Assembly: GCA_002816575.1 (NCBI GenBank)
Contig: MUCI01000066.1
Coordinates: forward strand, 1 to 42,329
Length of the DNA: 42,329 bases
Reading direction: 5' to 3'
From: SAR202 cluster bacterium Casp-Chloro-G2
GTDB lineage: Bacteria; Chloroflexota; Dehalococcoidia; Lucifugimonadales; UBA3495
Shown here: one piece after another, positions 16,728 to 26,420 of the stretch
Layout of the letters: each line of letters begins with the position of its first letter
How positions within the stretch are numbered: the stretch's first letter is position 1
Notes under the pieces: generated by a model
Seen by the model: only the letters and a program-made list of their open reading frames with translations
What the model was told of the DNA's origin: nothing
Databases searched by the model: none
Program-made: the position numbers and the translations under genes

Positions 16728-17750
16728 ATGCCACAGGCGTTTCGGCGTCTCAGCGGTCCGGCAGCGGTCGCGGCCGCCGCGATCCTGGGACTGATCATCT
16801 ACCTGGTCACGGCGCTGGACTGGCATGAAGCAGGCCGGGTGCTAGCGGATGCCGACTGGCGGTGGATCGCAGGGGCCCTGTTGTTAACGGCCCTGTCGTA
16901 TGCGGCGGAGGCCTGCGGCTACGCGTTGGTCAACCGCTGGTTCGGTATCCGCCTGCCCATCCGCGACCTGATCGAGATAGGCATGGTGTCATCGACCATG
17001 ATCGCCTCGGTTGGAGGCCTGGCCGGCCATTCGGTGCGGATACTGCTCCTCACCCGGCGGAACGTCCGGCGCAGCCAGGGCGTGGCCCCGTCACTCTTCC
17101 ACGGCTACTTCCAGAGTCTGGCATTCTTCCTTTTCATACCCGGCGGCCTGACCTACCTGCTGCTGACCCACCCATTGGACACCCATATCGCCGTGATCGT
17201 CGGCATCGGCACGGCGGTGTTGGGAGTGGCCTTTGCCATCACGGCCGTGGTCTTCCTCTACCGGCCGGTGCGCTCCAGGGTGCTGGCTTGGTTCGTAATC
17301 GGAGCACGCCGCATCGCCCGAATCGACATCAGCCCTTCGATCACGCTATACGAGGAGACCCTTGACCGGGGACTGGCCGCACTGGGGAATAGGCCAGTCG
17401 CCTTAGGCGTGACGGTGGCTTGGATACTGGTGGACCGCGTGGCCCAGTTGGCGGTGTTGTGGTTCTGTCTCGAGGCTCTTGGCGTCCAAGACGTAGGGGT
17501 TGGCGTGGTGGTCACCGGGTTCGCCATCGGCATCGCATTGGGAGTCATGTCCATGGTGCCGGGAGGGATCGGCATCCAAGAGGGCACCATGGCCGGCACC
17601 TACCACCTGCTGGGCATGCCGCTGGAAGAAGCCGTGGTCGTGGCGCTGCTGTTCCGCATCATATTCCAGCTGGTGCCGCTGGGGCTGAGCGTGTCGCTCT
17701 ACTGGCGAGTGCTCCGAGAGGCGCCCAAGGTCAAAGCTCAGGCCGGTTAG
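16728..17750 (+). CDS. YbhN/LPG-synthase-TM-like integral membrane protein
   Basis: A 340-residue protein with about eight hydrophobic segments. It shows the UPF0104/YbhN family pattern (lysylphosphatidylglycerol synthase TM region): a central SVGGLAGHSVRILLLTRR segment and a late MVPGGIGIQEGTM segment. There is no C-terminal aminoacyl-transferase domain, so it is not an MprF enzyme; YbhN relatives are implicated in lipid transport or flipping, with no fixed substrate. It is probably cotranscribed with the preceding HAD gene. Its stop codon overlaps that of the convergent lipA. Confidence 0.75.
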   Translation: MPQAFRRLSGPAAVAAAAILGLIIYLVTALDWHEAGRVLADADWRWIAGALLLTALSYAAEACGYALVNRWFGIRLPIRDLIEIGMVSSTMIASVGGLAGHSVRILLLTRRNVRRSQGVAPSLFHGYFQSLAFFLFIPGGLTYLLLTHPLDTHIAVIVGIGTAVLGVAFAITAVVFLYRPVRSRVLAWFVIGARRIARIDISPSITLYEETLDRGLAALGNRPVALGVTVAWILVDRVAQLAVLWFCLEALGVQDVGVGVVVTGFAIGIALGVMSMVPGGIGIQEGTMAGTYHLLGMPLEEAVVVALLFRIIFQLVPLGLSVSLYWRVLREAPKVKAQAG

Positions 17751-18655
17751 ACCGGCTGAACCGGCAAGCGGGCGGCCGCCGCGTCGTGCTGCTCATCGGC
17801 GTGGTAGGAACTGCGCACCAGAGGCCCCGATGCCACGTGCTTGAAGCCCATGGCCTCCCCGGCCTTCCGTAGTTCTTCAAATTCCTCGGGCCGGTAGAAA
17901 CGGTCGATGGCTAGGTGCTTGCTGGACGGGCGCAGGTACTGGCCGATGGTCAAAAGGTCGCAATCAACCTTACGCAAGTCAGACATGGTTTCCAGGACTT
18001 CATCCGTGGTCTCGCCCATGCCCACTATGATGCCCGACTTGGTCACCGTGGCGGGGTTGATGTCCTTTGACTTGGCCAGCAACTCCAGTGAAAGCTGGTA
18101 GTCGCCCTTGGGCCGCACCTTGGGGAAGATGCGCACGGTGGACTCTATGTTGTGGTTCAAGACGGCCGGCCCGGATTCGATGACCCTCTTCAGGGCGGGC
18201 CAGGACCCGGCGAAATCGGGTATCAGCACCTCGACCCGGCAGCCGGGGCTGGTCTCTTTAATCTTGGTGATGCACGAGGCAAAGATATGGGCGCCGCCGT
18301 CGGGCAGGTCGTCGCGGTTGACCGACGTGATCACGCAGTAGCGCAGACCCATCGTCCGGACCACCTCGGCCAAGCGTCGTGGCTCCTGCAGGTCCAGGCC
18401 ATTGGGGCGGCCCGTGGTCACCGCGCAATAGCGGCAGGCCCGGGTGCAGATGTCGCCCAGAATCATGAATGTGGCCGTGCCCCGGTCCCAACACTCGCCG
18501 ATGTTGGGGCAGTGGGCCTCTTCGCAGACCGTGTGCAGTTGCTGGCCCTTCATCAGGTTCTGCAACTCAAGATAGCGCGGGCTGCCCGGCATCTTCACCT
18601 TGAGCCATTCGGGCAGGCGGGGCCTGATCTCTAGTTTTTCGGGGCCTTGGGCCAT
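17747..18655 (-). CDS. lipA: Lipoyl synthase (radical SAM)
   Basis: Inserts two sulfurs into octanoyl groups bound to lipoyl carrier domains of 2-oxoacid dehydrogenases or the glycine cleavage system. Both iron-sulfur sites are intact: the auxiliary cluster C44-x4-C49-x5-C55 (CEEAHCPNIGEC) and the radical-SAM C70-x3-C74-x2-C77 (CTRACRYC). The C-terminal RSSY serine is also present. The start chosen (MAQGPEKLEI) has GGAG 6-7 nt upstream and gives 302 residues, typical for LipA. The adjacent 23-codon extension lacks family character. lipB is not in the window. Confidence 0.95.
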   Translation of the reverse strand: MAQGPEKLEIRPRLPEWLKVKMPGSPRYLELQNLMKGQQLHTVCEEAHCPNIGECWDRGTATFMILGDICTRACRYCAVTTGRPNGLDLQEPRRLAEVVRTMGLRYCVITSVNRDDLPDGGAHIFASCITKIKETSPGCRVEVLIPDFAGSWPALKRVIESGPAVLNHNIESTVRIFPKVRPKGDYQLSLELLAKSKDINPATVTKSGIIVGMGETTDEVLETMSDLRKVDCDLLTIGQYLRPSSKHLAIDRFYRPEEFEELRKAGEAMGFKHVASGPLVRSSYHADEQHDAAAARLPVQPV

Positions 18656-18736
18656 GGGGTCTCCAGTAAACGGCTTAGTTAAGAACGTCTTGGAAGAAAC
18701 GCCTTTTCTGAGAAGTTCAGGCAATTATACCAAGGG

Positions 18737-19378
18737 CTACAACAGCCGCAAGGGAGTTCGCCCATCGCGGCGCCGCTCGGAATCGATTATGGAGTCGATT
18801 TCAGCCACCGCTTGGTCCAGGTGGTCCTCCCGGTTCACGACCTGGTGATCGAACTCGCCGGCCAGCTTCATCTCTTCGGCGGCGGTCTCGAGGCGCAGCT
18901 CCATCTCGGGGGTGGACTCGGTCATCCTCTGAGAAAGCCGGTCCTCCAACTCATGGAACGAGTGAGGGACCATGAAGATGAACAGGGCATCGGGGGCCAT
19001 CTTACGCACCGTGGCGGCGCCCTGGACGTCGATCTTCAAGATCACGTTCTTGCCCGCGTCCAGTCCGGTGGTCACCTGGCTCTTGGGTACGCCGTACCAA
19101 TGGCCGTAGACCTGGGCGCACTCCACGAATTCGCCGTTGTCCTTCATGCGGAGAAAGGTTGGCTCGTCCAGAAAGATGTAGTCTTTGCCGTCGGTCTCGC
19201 CGGGCCGGATGTTCCGGGTGGTGGCGGTGACCACGAAATGCCAGGGCCGGCCCAGCTTGCGAAGTTCAGCCAGGGCGGCATCCTTGCCCACCCCCGACGG
19301 CCCGGAAAGCACCACCAGCAGCGGCGGCGTTTTCGATGGTTCTTGGTTCGATGATCGCTGTGGCGGCGTTTCGGGCAC
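18737..19378 (-). CDS. gmk: Guanylate kinase
   Basis: Phosphorylates GMP to GDP with ATP. The P-loop GPSGVGKD is at residues 26-33, followed by the GMP-binding segment TTRNIRPGETDGKDYIF and the GEFVECAQVYGHWYG motif. A catalytic-loop histidine and arginines follow (RLSQRM). The GTG at 19376-19378 is the best start: it lies 5 nt after the aroA stop, has AGG upstream and gives 213 residues with a Pro/Ser-rich leader of about 20. This makes gmk the last gene of a tyrA-aroA-gmk unit, which joins aromatic synthesis to nucleotide supply without an obvious functional link. Confidence 0.93.
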   Translation of the reverse strand: MPETPPQRSSNQEPSKTPPLLVVLSGPSGVGKDAALAELRKLGRPWHFVVTATTRNIRPGETDGKDYIFLDEPTFLRMKDNGEFVECAQVYGHWYGVPKSQVTTGLDAGKNVILKIDVQGAATVRKMAPDALFIFMVPHSFHELEDRLSQRMTESTPEMELRLETAAEEMKLAGEFDHQVVNREDHLDQAVAEIDSIIDSERRRDGRTPLRLL

Positions 19379-19383
19379 CCTGC

Positions 19384-20724
19384 TTACCTGACGTCTTCTA
19401 GCAGCAGGTCCAGGTCCTGCCAGAACTGTGGATAAGACACAGAGGCGTCGGCCGCGCCATGAACGGTTGTTTCGCCGTCGGCCAGCAGACCGGCAATGGC
19501 CATCGACATGGCCAAGCGGTGGTCGCCGTGGCTCTCGCACTCGGCCCCGGTCAACCTGCCGGTGCCATGGATCACCATGCCGTCGTCGCGGGCCTCGATG
19601 TCGGCGCCGAGTCGGGTGAGCTGTTCCACGGTGGTGGCGATGCGGTCCGATTCCTTCACCCGGAGCTCCGCGGCGTCCCGGACCACGGTGTCGCCGCTGG
19701 CGAAACATGCGGCCACGGCCAGGACCGGTATCTCGTCCAGCAGACGCGGAATCATGTCGCCCCCGATCTCCACGCCGTGCAGTTCGGCTGGGGTGACGAG
19801 TATGTCGGCCACCGGTTCTCCGCCCTCGACGCGCTGGTCCAGCAATTCGATGCCGCCGCCGGAGCTCATCTCTTGGAGCACGTCAACGATCCCGGTGCGG
19901 CTGGGGTTCAGGCCCACCCCCCGGATGAGCACCCGGGAATCGGAATGGCAGAGTGCGGCGACCATCCAGAAGGCGGCGGAGCTGATGTCGCCGGGCACGG
20001 TGATGTCCACGGCGTTCAGCATGGCCGGTTGGATGCTCAGGTCCAGCCCGTTCTCCTCAACCAGGCCGCCCATAGCCGAGACCATGCGCTCGGTGTGGTC
20101 CCGGGAAAGGGCCGGTTGGTGGATGATTGTCTCGCCCTGCGCGCACAGACCGGCCAGCATGATCGCCGATTTCACCTGGGCGCTGGCCATGGGCAGGTCG
20201 TATTCGATGCCCTTGAGGCTGCCGCCCCGGACCACCAGCGGCGCCAGCGAGTCGTCGCGGCGCCCCATGATCTGAGCGCCCATCTGTTTCAGAGGTTGGA
20301 CGATCCGCAGCATGGGCCGTTCCCGCAGGTAACGGTCCCCGGTGATGACCGACATGAAGGGCTGGGCGGCCAGTATGCCCGATAGAAGGCGCATGGATGT
20401 TCCGCTGTTTCCGGCGTCCAGGATGTCGGAGGGTTCTGCCAGTTGGGGGCCGCGTCCCTTAACGGTGTAGCTGCCGGGGCCTCCTGCCGGTTCGATGCTG
20501 ACACCCATGGCCTGGAGGCAGTGCATGGTGGACATCACATCTTCGCCGCTGGAAAGTCCCTGCACCAGGGCGTCTCCCTGGGCGATGGCGTTCAGAATCA
20601 TGGAGCGGTGGGAGATGGACTTGTCGCCGGGAACGGAAAGCACTCCGCCCAGGGACCTGGCCCTTCTGATCGCGCGGGTGGGGCTGGACGGAGGAATGGC
20701 GCTGGATAGCGAGGATGCGCTCAT
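19384..20724 (-). CDS. aroA: 3-phosphoshikimate 1-carboxyvinyltransferase (EPSP synthase)
   Basis: Transfers the enolpyruvyl group of PEP to shikimate-3-phosphate, the sixth step of the shikimate pathway. The 446-residue protein shows PGDKSISHR (residues 32-40), LDAGNSGTSMRLLSG, a catalytic DEIPVLAVAACFASG segment and RVKESDRI. The LDAGNSGT form, with T at the position after SG, is the ordinary one. The N-terminal 20 residues are Ser/Pro-rich and dispensable-looking. It lies 60 bp after tyrA and 5 bp before gmk on the same strand. Confidence 0.96.
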   Translation of the reverse strand: MSASSLSSAIPPSSPTRAIRRARSLGGVLSVPGDKSISHRSMILNAIAQGDALVQGLSSGEDVMSTMHCLQAMGVSIEPAGGPGSYTVKGRGPQLAEPSDILDAGNSGTSMRLLSGILAAQPFMSVITGDRYLRERPMLRIVQPLKQMGAQIMGRRDDSLAPLVVRGGSLKGIEYDLPMASAQVKSAIMLAGLCAQGETIIHQPALSRDHTERMVSAMGGLVEENGLDLSIQPAMLNAVDITVPGDISSAAFWMVAALCHSDSRVLIRGVGLNPSRTGIVDVLQEMSSGGGIELLDQRVEGGEPVADILVTPAELHGVEIGGDMIPRLLDEIPVLAVAACFASGDTVVRDAAELRVKESDRIATTVEQLTRLGADIEARDDGMVIHGTGRLTGAECESHGDHRLAMSMAIAGLLADGETTVHGAADASVSYPQFWQDLDLLLEDVR

Positions 20725-20784
20725 GGTCTGACCTTATTGCCGGCCTGCTTGGGCCGGCTGAAGGTGTTGCCCGCCGGGACGCGT

Positions 20785-21798
20785 TTAGCCCTTGTTGGCC
20801 GGGTCATTCTTGAGGCCGCTAAAGATTTTCTTCTGGGCGTCCATGCCGCGCCGGCCCACGAACATCTCGCCCATGCTCTCGGCAAATGATGGAATCTCGG
20901 TGGCCGGCCCGGCGATATTGTCAACCTTGGAGTAGATGCCCGCTTGCCACCTGGCCCGGGCGTCCATCGCGTTGACAAACACCTGCTCCACCGCTTCGGG
21001 GCTGGGGCCGCCCTCAGCCGCCAGCAGGTTGCGCAGGTCGTAGAGTTCTTTGATGTAGGCGTCCATCCAGGCGACGATGGGTTCGGGGTTGGTCACGCAG
21101 ATGTCGCGGTGCATCACGGGGTCGCCCGATGCCAGGCGGGAGAGGTCGCCAAAGCCGGTGGATGCCAGGGGGCCGATGTCATCCCAGTTGGGACTCTTGG
21201 AGGTGACCCCCATCAGCGCCACCGACATCATAAAAGGCAGATGGCTGGCTGCGGCGACGAAGCTGTCGTGTTCTTCCACTCCGATGTAGAATGGCTTGGC
21301 GCCGATGGCCTCGGCCATGGTCGTGACGGAGGAAACGGCGGCGCGGTCGGCGGTGGAGCTGGGGATGATGCAGTAGGCCCGGTTCTTGAACATCTCGCCG
21401 TCGGCGTTCTGCGGACCAGATTTTTCCCGGCCGGCCATGGGGTGCCCCCCCACGAAGCTGACGGTCTTCGGGAGCACTTCGTCGGCCCACTCAAGCACGA
21501 CGCGCTTGGAACTGCCCACGTCGGTCACGACGCAGCCGTCTTCAAACTCGGGGGCGGCCGATTCCATCATCTCGCGCATGGCCATGACTGGGGTGGCGAA
21601 CACAACAACGTCGGCGCCCCGGATGGCGTTGGCGAGACGGGCCTCTACCCTCTTGAATGCCCCGGATTTTTGGGCGCCGGAACGGGCAGTGCTGTCGTAG
21701 TCGGTGCCCACGAGATCCACTTGGAGATTCGAGTTCTTGATGGCCAGGGCTAGGGAAGTTCCGATCAAGCCCGTGCCGACGATCGCTATTGTGGTCAA
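20785..21798 (-). CDS. tyrA: Prephenate (or arogenate) dehydrogenase
   Basis: Oxidatively decarboxylates prephenate, or arogenate, towards tyrosine using NAD(P)+. The Rossmann fold opens with IAIVGTGLIGTSLA (GxGxxG). GGHPMAGREKSGP carries the catalytic histidine region. At 337 residues there is no chorismate mutase or ACT domain fused, so feedback control by tyrosine through ACT is not expected. First gene of the tyrA-aroA-gmk unit. Whether it prefers prephenate or arogenate cannot be told from the motifs. Confidence 0.92.
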   Translation of the reverse strand: MTTIAIVGTGLIGTSLALAIKNSNLQVDLVGTDYDSTARSGAQKSGAFKRVEARLANAIRGADVVVFATPVMAMREMMESAAPEFEDGCVVTDVGSSKRVVLEWADEVLPKTVSFVGGHPMAGREKSGPQNADGEMFKNRAYCIIPSSTADRAAVSSVTTMAEAIGAKPFYIGVEEHDSFVAAASHLPFMMSVALMGVTSKSPNWDDIGPLASTGFGDLSRLASGDPVMHRDICVTNPEPIVAWMDAYIKELYDLRNLLAAEGGPSPEAVEQVFVNAMDARARWQAGIYSKVDNIAGPATEIPSFAESMGEMFVGRRGMDAQKKIFSGLKNDPANKG

Positions 21799-21928
21799 AG
21801 AGCGCCTCCGTGTCCGGCATTTGTGACGTTATTAGGAGAATCGAGCCGCCTGTTTGCCTGAGGATATCTTACACCATTAAGTACGCAACCGGCACTCCAG
21901 GTAGATGTGTCCCAGGCGCGCTAAGGAG

Positions 21929-22906
21929 CTATCTGCGCGAAGCCAGGGCAGTCTCAACGATGTCGGTTCGGACCACCTTGGTGTAGGGCTGGCGCTCGTT
22001 CGCGAGGCCGGCGGCGACCAGTATGTCGTGCAGGTTCTCGTATTCGGGCTGGGCCAGGGTGGGATCGGTGGGCCAATTGTCTTGGGCCTTCAGCCTGGCG
22101 ACCGACTTCACTATCAGCTCAGGATTCACCTGAGGGAAGAACCCGGCGACCGCCTCCCCAACCTCCGGGGCGTCGTGGGCCGCCAGCCAGTCCAGGGCGT
22201 TGGCGAATCCCACGGTGAACCTTTGGACGATCTCTGGCTGGGATTCCAGGAAATGGTGGGTCGCGGCGAAGGAACTGTAGGCCAGGTGTCCGTTTTCCAG
22301 CCCCAAGGCAACCGCCAGATGGCCCGACCCGTCGTCCAGAAGCTGCTCCGCCGCGGGCTGGGGCACGTGGATGTATTCGGCCTCGCCAGCTCGGAAAGCG
22401 GCCATGGCGCCGTCAAGGTCCAGACCGGTAACCAGGTCCAACTCCGACGGCTCGACCCCGTGGCGGCGCATCGCGAACTGGAGCGACGCCCAGGGCATGG
22501 GGGAAAATCCCACGGGAATCAGCTTGGCGCCCCGGAGCAGATCCCAGTCGAAGGCGGCCTCCCCCTTGGCGTTTGGAACCGCGTTTGGAACGGCGTCGGG
22601 GCCGGTGCGGCCCAAGATGAAGAACCCGTCGCGGGAGTTGATCTTGGCGAAGTGCATGGGGACCGTTTCGGCCCCCCAATCCGAGGAGATTATCGAGCGC
22701 ATGATGCCGCTTTGGGCGATGTCCGCGCCGCCCCGGTTCAGGCAGCTCAGCGGGTGGGCGAACTCGGATGGGCAGGTCTTGAAATCGACGTCCAGTCCTT
22801 GAGCCTCCAGGAAACCGCCCGCCACCGAGACGTAGATCGGTGTGTAGAACACGGAGCGGAACGTTTCGATGAGCCTAAGGGGCAGCCGGTTAGTGGTGGA
22901 AGCCAA
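21929..22906 (-). CDS. NMT1/THI5-like (SsuA/TauA fold) substrate-binding protein without signal peptide
   Basis: A 325-residue periplasmic-binding-protein fold of the NMT1/THI5 type. The beginning, PLRLIETFRSVFYTPIYVSVAGGFLEAQGLDV, has the usual 'approach and ligand-loop' pattern of SsuA/TauA/ThiY proteins. No signal peptide or lipobox is present, and no ABC permease or ATPase gene is nearby. It may therefore be a cytosolic enzyme-like or sensor member, or an exported protein whose start is misread; no better upstream start is visible. A short internal duplication, AVPNAVPNA, occurs near residue 107. The alpha/beta hydrolase follows upstream on the same strand, 56 bp away, so the two may be coexpressed. 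Confidence 0.75.
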   Translation of the reverse strand: MASTTNRLPLRLIETFRSVFYTPIYVSVAGGFLEAQGLDVDFKTCPSEFAHPLSCLNRGGADIAQSGIMRSIISSDWGAETVPMHFAKINSRDGFFILGRTGPDAVPNAVPNAKGEAAFDWDLLRGAKLIPVGFSPMPWASLQFAMRRHGVEPSELDLVTGLDLDGAMAAFRAGEAEYIHVPQPAAEQLLDDGSGHLAVALGLENGHLAYSSFAATHHFLESQPEIVQRFTVGFANALDWLAAHDAPEVGEAVAGFFPQVNPELIVKSVARLKAQDNWPTDPTLAQPEYENLHDILVAAGLANERQPYTKVVRTDIVETALASRR

Positions 22907-22962
22907 TCTGTCTCCTGGAAACGTTGGTCTATGGTGGTGCGGGTCAGGGAGCTTATGCGTCC

Positions 22963-23757
22963 CTAGGCGTCAAGAAAGGGCATCAGCGCGCCCAAGAACG
23001 CCTCCGGGTCTTCCACCTGGGGGATATGGCCGATGCCCGGCAGAATGACTTTGGAGGCGTTGATGATGTTGTTGTGCAGCAGGTCTGCGCCGTCCCGCAG
23101 GCGGTCGACCTCGCCGTACATGACCATGGTGGAGGAAGCCTTGATCATGGGCAGCCGGGACATAACGTCGTAATTCGCCAGCGCTTCCATCAGGTTCTTG
23201 ACCCAGATGCCGGCCTTGGCCCTGCTCTGGTTGTTGGCGTCTAGCCACTCCTGCTTGGGATTGGCGAAGGTCGTGGCTTCCTTCAGGCTTTTCAGGGTCC
23301 GCGGCTTGGGCAGCCCTTTGGCGTCGTATTGGCCGGCCGACTCCTTCAACCGCTCCTTGGCCGTGAATGGACTCCAAACCGGCATGCCAACCAGCGTCAA
23401 CTTGTCGACCCGGTCCGGGAAGCTGGCGGCGGTCTCGGCGGCCAGGACCGCGCCCACCGAGTTGCCGACCACGTGGGCCCGGTGGATGTTCAGCACCTGA
23501 CAGGCGTGGTCAAGCGCCTGAGCGTAATCCGGCAGGCTGAATTTTCTGGTGGGTTTGTCGGAATTGCCGTGCCCCAGCATGTCGAACGCGTAGCAGGTGT
23601 AATTCTGGCTGATGGATTCGATCACGCCCTCCCACGTCCAGATGGATGTCCCCAGAGGGTGCAGCAATACCACCGGGTAGCCGCTGCCCTTCTTAACGAA
23701 ATGCATCTTTCCGGAGGGAGTTGGAACTGTGTCGGTCAGGTCTCGGCGTACGAACAT
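22963..23757 (-). CDS. Alpha/beta hydrolase
   Basis: A 264-residue esterase/hydrolase-fold enzyme. The oxyanion segment HPLGTS (residues 33-38) is followed by FDMLGHGNSDKP, the nucleophile elbow GNSVGA with S100, an acidic residue in the YGEVDRLRDG region, and H244 in GIGHIPQVEDPEAF. The start at MFVRRDL has AAGGGG just upstream. The open frame extends 61 codons further, but that stretch lacks family features and has Pro/Arg-rich composition. C-C hydrolases (BphD/MhpC type) and simple esterases share this pattern; no substrate is proposed. It precedes the NMT1-like gene in transcription order. Confidence 0.85.
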   Translation of the reverse strand: MFVRRDLTDTVPTPSGKMHFVKKGSGYPVVLLHPLGTSIWTWEGVIESISQNYTCYAFDMLGHGNSDKPTRKFSLPDYAQALDHACQVLNIHRAHVVGNSVGAVLAAETAASFPDRVDKLTLVGMPVWSPFTAKERLKESAGQYDAKGLPKPRTLKSLKEATTFANPKQEWLDANNQSRAKAGIWVKNLMEALANYDVMSRLPMIKASSTMVMYGEVDRLRDGADLLHNNIINASKVILPGIGHIPQVEDPEAFLGALMPFLDA

Positions 23758-24077
23758 GGGGCCCCTTCTTACCTCAATCTGATTGGTCACGTCTGGCGGG
23801 TCGGCCAGGCGCGGGATTGGGCTATCGTACTCACCGGCGGGCGCTCTGTCAATTTGCCCCGGACAGCCACCGGAGATCGGGTTTTTACGGTTGGACAGTT
23901 TGACGTTTGACGCCTGATATGGAAGAATTTGGCTTGTCATAAGTCTGAGTTACTCCGGCTAGGCACCGGGAAAAGTCCAGTGCCAAACCTCAGGCGTCCC
24001 CGAGTTCCACGCAACCCTGAAACCGCAGAACCGGCCCGGCGCATCCATCATACATAAAGGGCAAATGGGGTAGGGCA

Positions 24078-25586
24078 ATGAGTGAACCCACTTGGACCAG
24101 TGAAAAACTCCGGCGGTTGGTCCACCGCGAGATTGGCGACTACCGGTTAATCGTCGTATCCAACCGCCAGCCATACATCCATGAACTTATCGAAGGGAAG
24201 ATGCATATCGCATCTCCCGCCGGCGGGCTGACCACTGCCATAGACCCACTGATGCAGGAATGCGGCGGCACCTGGGTCGCCTATGGCGGCGGAGAGGGAG
24301 ACCTCTATGCCGTGGACGAAAAGAACCGGATCCAAGTTCCTTCCGACGATCCCTCTTACACCCTGAGACTGGTCTGGCTGACACAGCAGGAACAGCAGGG
24401 GTATTACAACGGGTTTTCCAATGAGGGACTGTGGCCGCTGTGCCACAACGCGTTCATCGAGCCAACCTTCCAGACCTCCGATTGGCACACGTACAAATCG
24501 GTGAACAGTGTTTTCGCGAAGCAGGTCTTAGACGAGGTGGACGGCCGCCCCGCCGCGGTTTTCACCCAGGACTATCACCTGGCCCTGCTGCCCCGGATGC
24601 TGAGGCAGGCCGACCCCACCATCATCACCGGCCAATTCTGGCACATCCCCTGGCCCACCTACGAGATATTCCGCATCTGCCCCTGGGGCGACCAACTGCT
24701 GGACGGCCTGCTGGGCAACGACCTGTTGGGTTTCCACATCGGCGACCACTGCAACAACTTCATGGAGGCGGCGGCCAGGGTGCTTGGCGCTAGGGTCCAC
24801 GACGAATACAACGTGGTCTATCAGAATGAAGAGCCCACACTGGTGCGGCCCTTCCCCATCAGCGTCGACTTCGAGCATGTGTCCCAGGAGTCCCAGAGCC
24901 AGGAAGTGACCGATGAGATGGGCCGGGTGATGGAGGAGATGGACCTGGGAGGGAAAGTCGTCGGTCTCGGCATCGACCGCATCGACTACACCAAGGGCAT
25001 TCCCCACCGCATCCGGGCGATCGGGCGGTTCTTCGAGGTGTACCCCGACTACATCGGCAAGGTTGTGTTCGTCCAGGCCGGCGTGATGAGCCGCACCAAG
25101 ATCGACGCCTATCAGCATCTCTCGGCCGAGATAGACGAGGAGTTAAAGGCGGTTAACGACCGGTTCGGCACCGGAAATTGGCTGCCTATAATCTATCTGC
25201 CCGACAACCTATCCGCGGTCACTCTGGCCGCACTAAGGCGTATCGCCCGCTTCTGCGTGGTCAGTTCGCTCCACGACGGGATGAACCTGGTGGCCAAGGA
25301 ATACGTGGCCAGCCGGTTCGATGAAGACGGCGTGTTGATACTGAGTCCCTTCACCGGGGCGGCCAGCGAGTTGACCGATGCCCTGATCGTGAATCCCTAC
25401 GCCACCGACGACTTCGCCGACGCCATCCGGGACGCCGTGATAATGCCCCACAAGGAGCGCCGGGAACGGATGGTCCGCATGCGCAACGTGGTTGAAGAAA
25501 ACAACATCTTCAAGTGGGCCGCCAGGCTTTTCGTGGACATGATGCAGGGCACGCGCCGGGCCCGACGCCCCATCCGCAGCTTCTAG
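24078..25586 (+). CDS. otsA: Trehalose-6-phosphate synthase (GT20)
   Basis: Makes trehalose-6-phosphate from a nucleotide-glucose donor and glucose-6-phosphate. The 502-residue GT20 enzyme has the acceptor-site VSNRQPY (residues 27-33), [17 protein letters not shown], the donor-site segment [15 protein letters not shown] and the [13 protein letters not shown] loop. The usual N-terminal arginine of RLP(V/F)xxSNR is part of the [10 protein letters not shown] stretch. The ATG follows GGGGTAGGGCA, a good ribosome site. It is paired with otsB 27 bp downstream, so the complete two-step OtsAB pathway is present. The product is a compatible solute used under osmotic, desiccation or heat stress. Confidence 0.95.
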   Translation: MSEPTWTSEKLRRLVHREIGDYRLIVVSNRQPYIHELIEGKMHIASPAGGLTTAIDPLMQECGGTWVAYGGGEGDLYAVDEKNRIQVPSDDPSYTLRLVWLTQQEQQGYYNGFSNEGLWPLCHNAFIEPTFQTSDWHTYKSVNSVFAKQVLDEVDGRPAAVFTQDYHLALLPRMLRQADPTIITGQFWHIPWPTYEIFRICPWGDQLLDGLLGNDLLGFHIGDHCNNFMEAAARVLGARVHDEYNVVYQNEEPTLVRPFPISVDFEHVSQESQSQEVTDEMGRVMEEMDLGGKVVGLGIDRIDYTKGIPHRIRAIGRFFEVYPDYIGKVVFVQAGVMSRTKIDAYQHLSAEIDEELKAVNDRFGTGNWLPIIYLPDNLSAVTLAALRRIARFCVVSSLHDGMNLVAKEYVASRFDEDGVLILSPFTGAASELTDALIVNPYATDDFADAIRDAVIMPHKERRERMVRMRNVVEENNIFKWAARLFVDMMQGTRRARRPIRSF

Positions 25587-25612
25587 TCCGGCAACCCCCG
25601 TAGGCTGATTCC

Positions 25613-26413
25613 ATGCCCCATCTGCTAAATGTGTGGCCCAGCGTGTCCCGGCAACTGGCCGCTGCGTCCCACGTTCTCCTGCTGTTCGACTATGACGGCA
25701 CCCTCACGCCCATTGTTGCCCGTCCTGAGATGGCGCTGTTACCCCAAGACACGCGCCGGCTGCTGGCCGAACTGGCTGGCATGGACCGGTTCACCGTTGG
25801 CGTGGTCTCGGGCCGGGAAATGGCCGACGTGGCCGAAAAGGTGGGCATCCCCGGCCTGGTCTACGCCGGCAATCACGGATTGGAGATGACGGGCTGTGGG
25901 ATGGACTTTGTCCATCCGGAGGCTGCGGCATTCGAGGCGTCCGTGGCCGAGGTTAGCGGTCTATTGCGGGAGGGGTTGGCCGGTGTTCCAGGTGTGGAAG
26001 TGGACAACAAGCGGCTGACCCTTAGCGTCCATTTCAGGAACGCCGCCGAATCGAGTGCAGATCAGGTCGACCGCACGGTTGTGACCATCGCCGCGCCGTA
26101 TGTGGAGTCGGGTATGATGCGGATCACCCGGGGCAAAAAGGTGGTTGAGGTCAGGCCCAACCTGGACTGGGGCAAGGGCAAGGCGATCCAGAAGATACGC
26201 CGGGATCTGGGTGACGGCGGGGATAGCCCATTCACCATGTTCTTCGGCGACGACCAGACGGATGAAGAAGGATTTGCCGTGGTGCAGGAAGCCGGTGGGT
26301 TGGCCGTGTTTATCGGGCGGCCCCGGGAACAGACCCTGGCCCTGCACCAACTGGAATCGCCCACCGAGGTGGCCCAGGTGCTGGCGCTGCTGGCCCGATT
26401 GGACCGGCAGTAG
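25613..26413 (+). CDS. otsB: Trehalose-6-phosphate phosphatase
   Basis: Removes the phosphate from trehalose-6-phosphate. A 266-residue HAD phosphatase with motif I DYDGTLTPI near residues 25-33, a GNHGLE segment typical of OtsB (YAGNHGLEM), the motif III lysine in TRGKKVVEVRP and motif IV GDDQTDEEGF. The C2B-type cap lies between motifs II and III. Directly downstream of otsA and in the same direction; its stop lies 7 bp from the end of the convergent rpiB. Confidence 0.95.
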   Translation: MPHLLNVWPSVSRQLAAASHVLLLFDYDGTLTPIVARPEMALLPQDTRRLLAELAGMDRFTVGVVSGREMADVAEKVGIPGLVYAGNHGLEMTGCGMDFVHPEAAAFEASVAEVSGLLREGLAGVPGVEVDNKRLTLSVHFRNAAESSADQVDRTVVTIAAPYVESGMMRITRGKKVVEVRPNLDWGKGKAIQKIRRDLGDGGDSPFTMFFGDDQTDEEGFAVVQEAGGLAVFIGRPREQTLALHQLESPTEVAQVLALLARLDRQ

Positions 26414-26420
26414 CGAGGCC

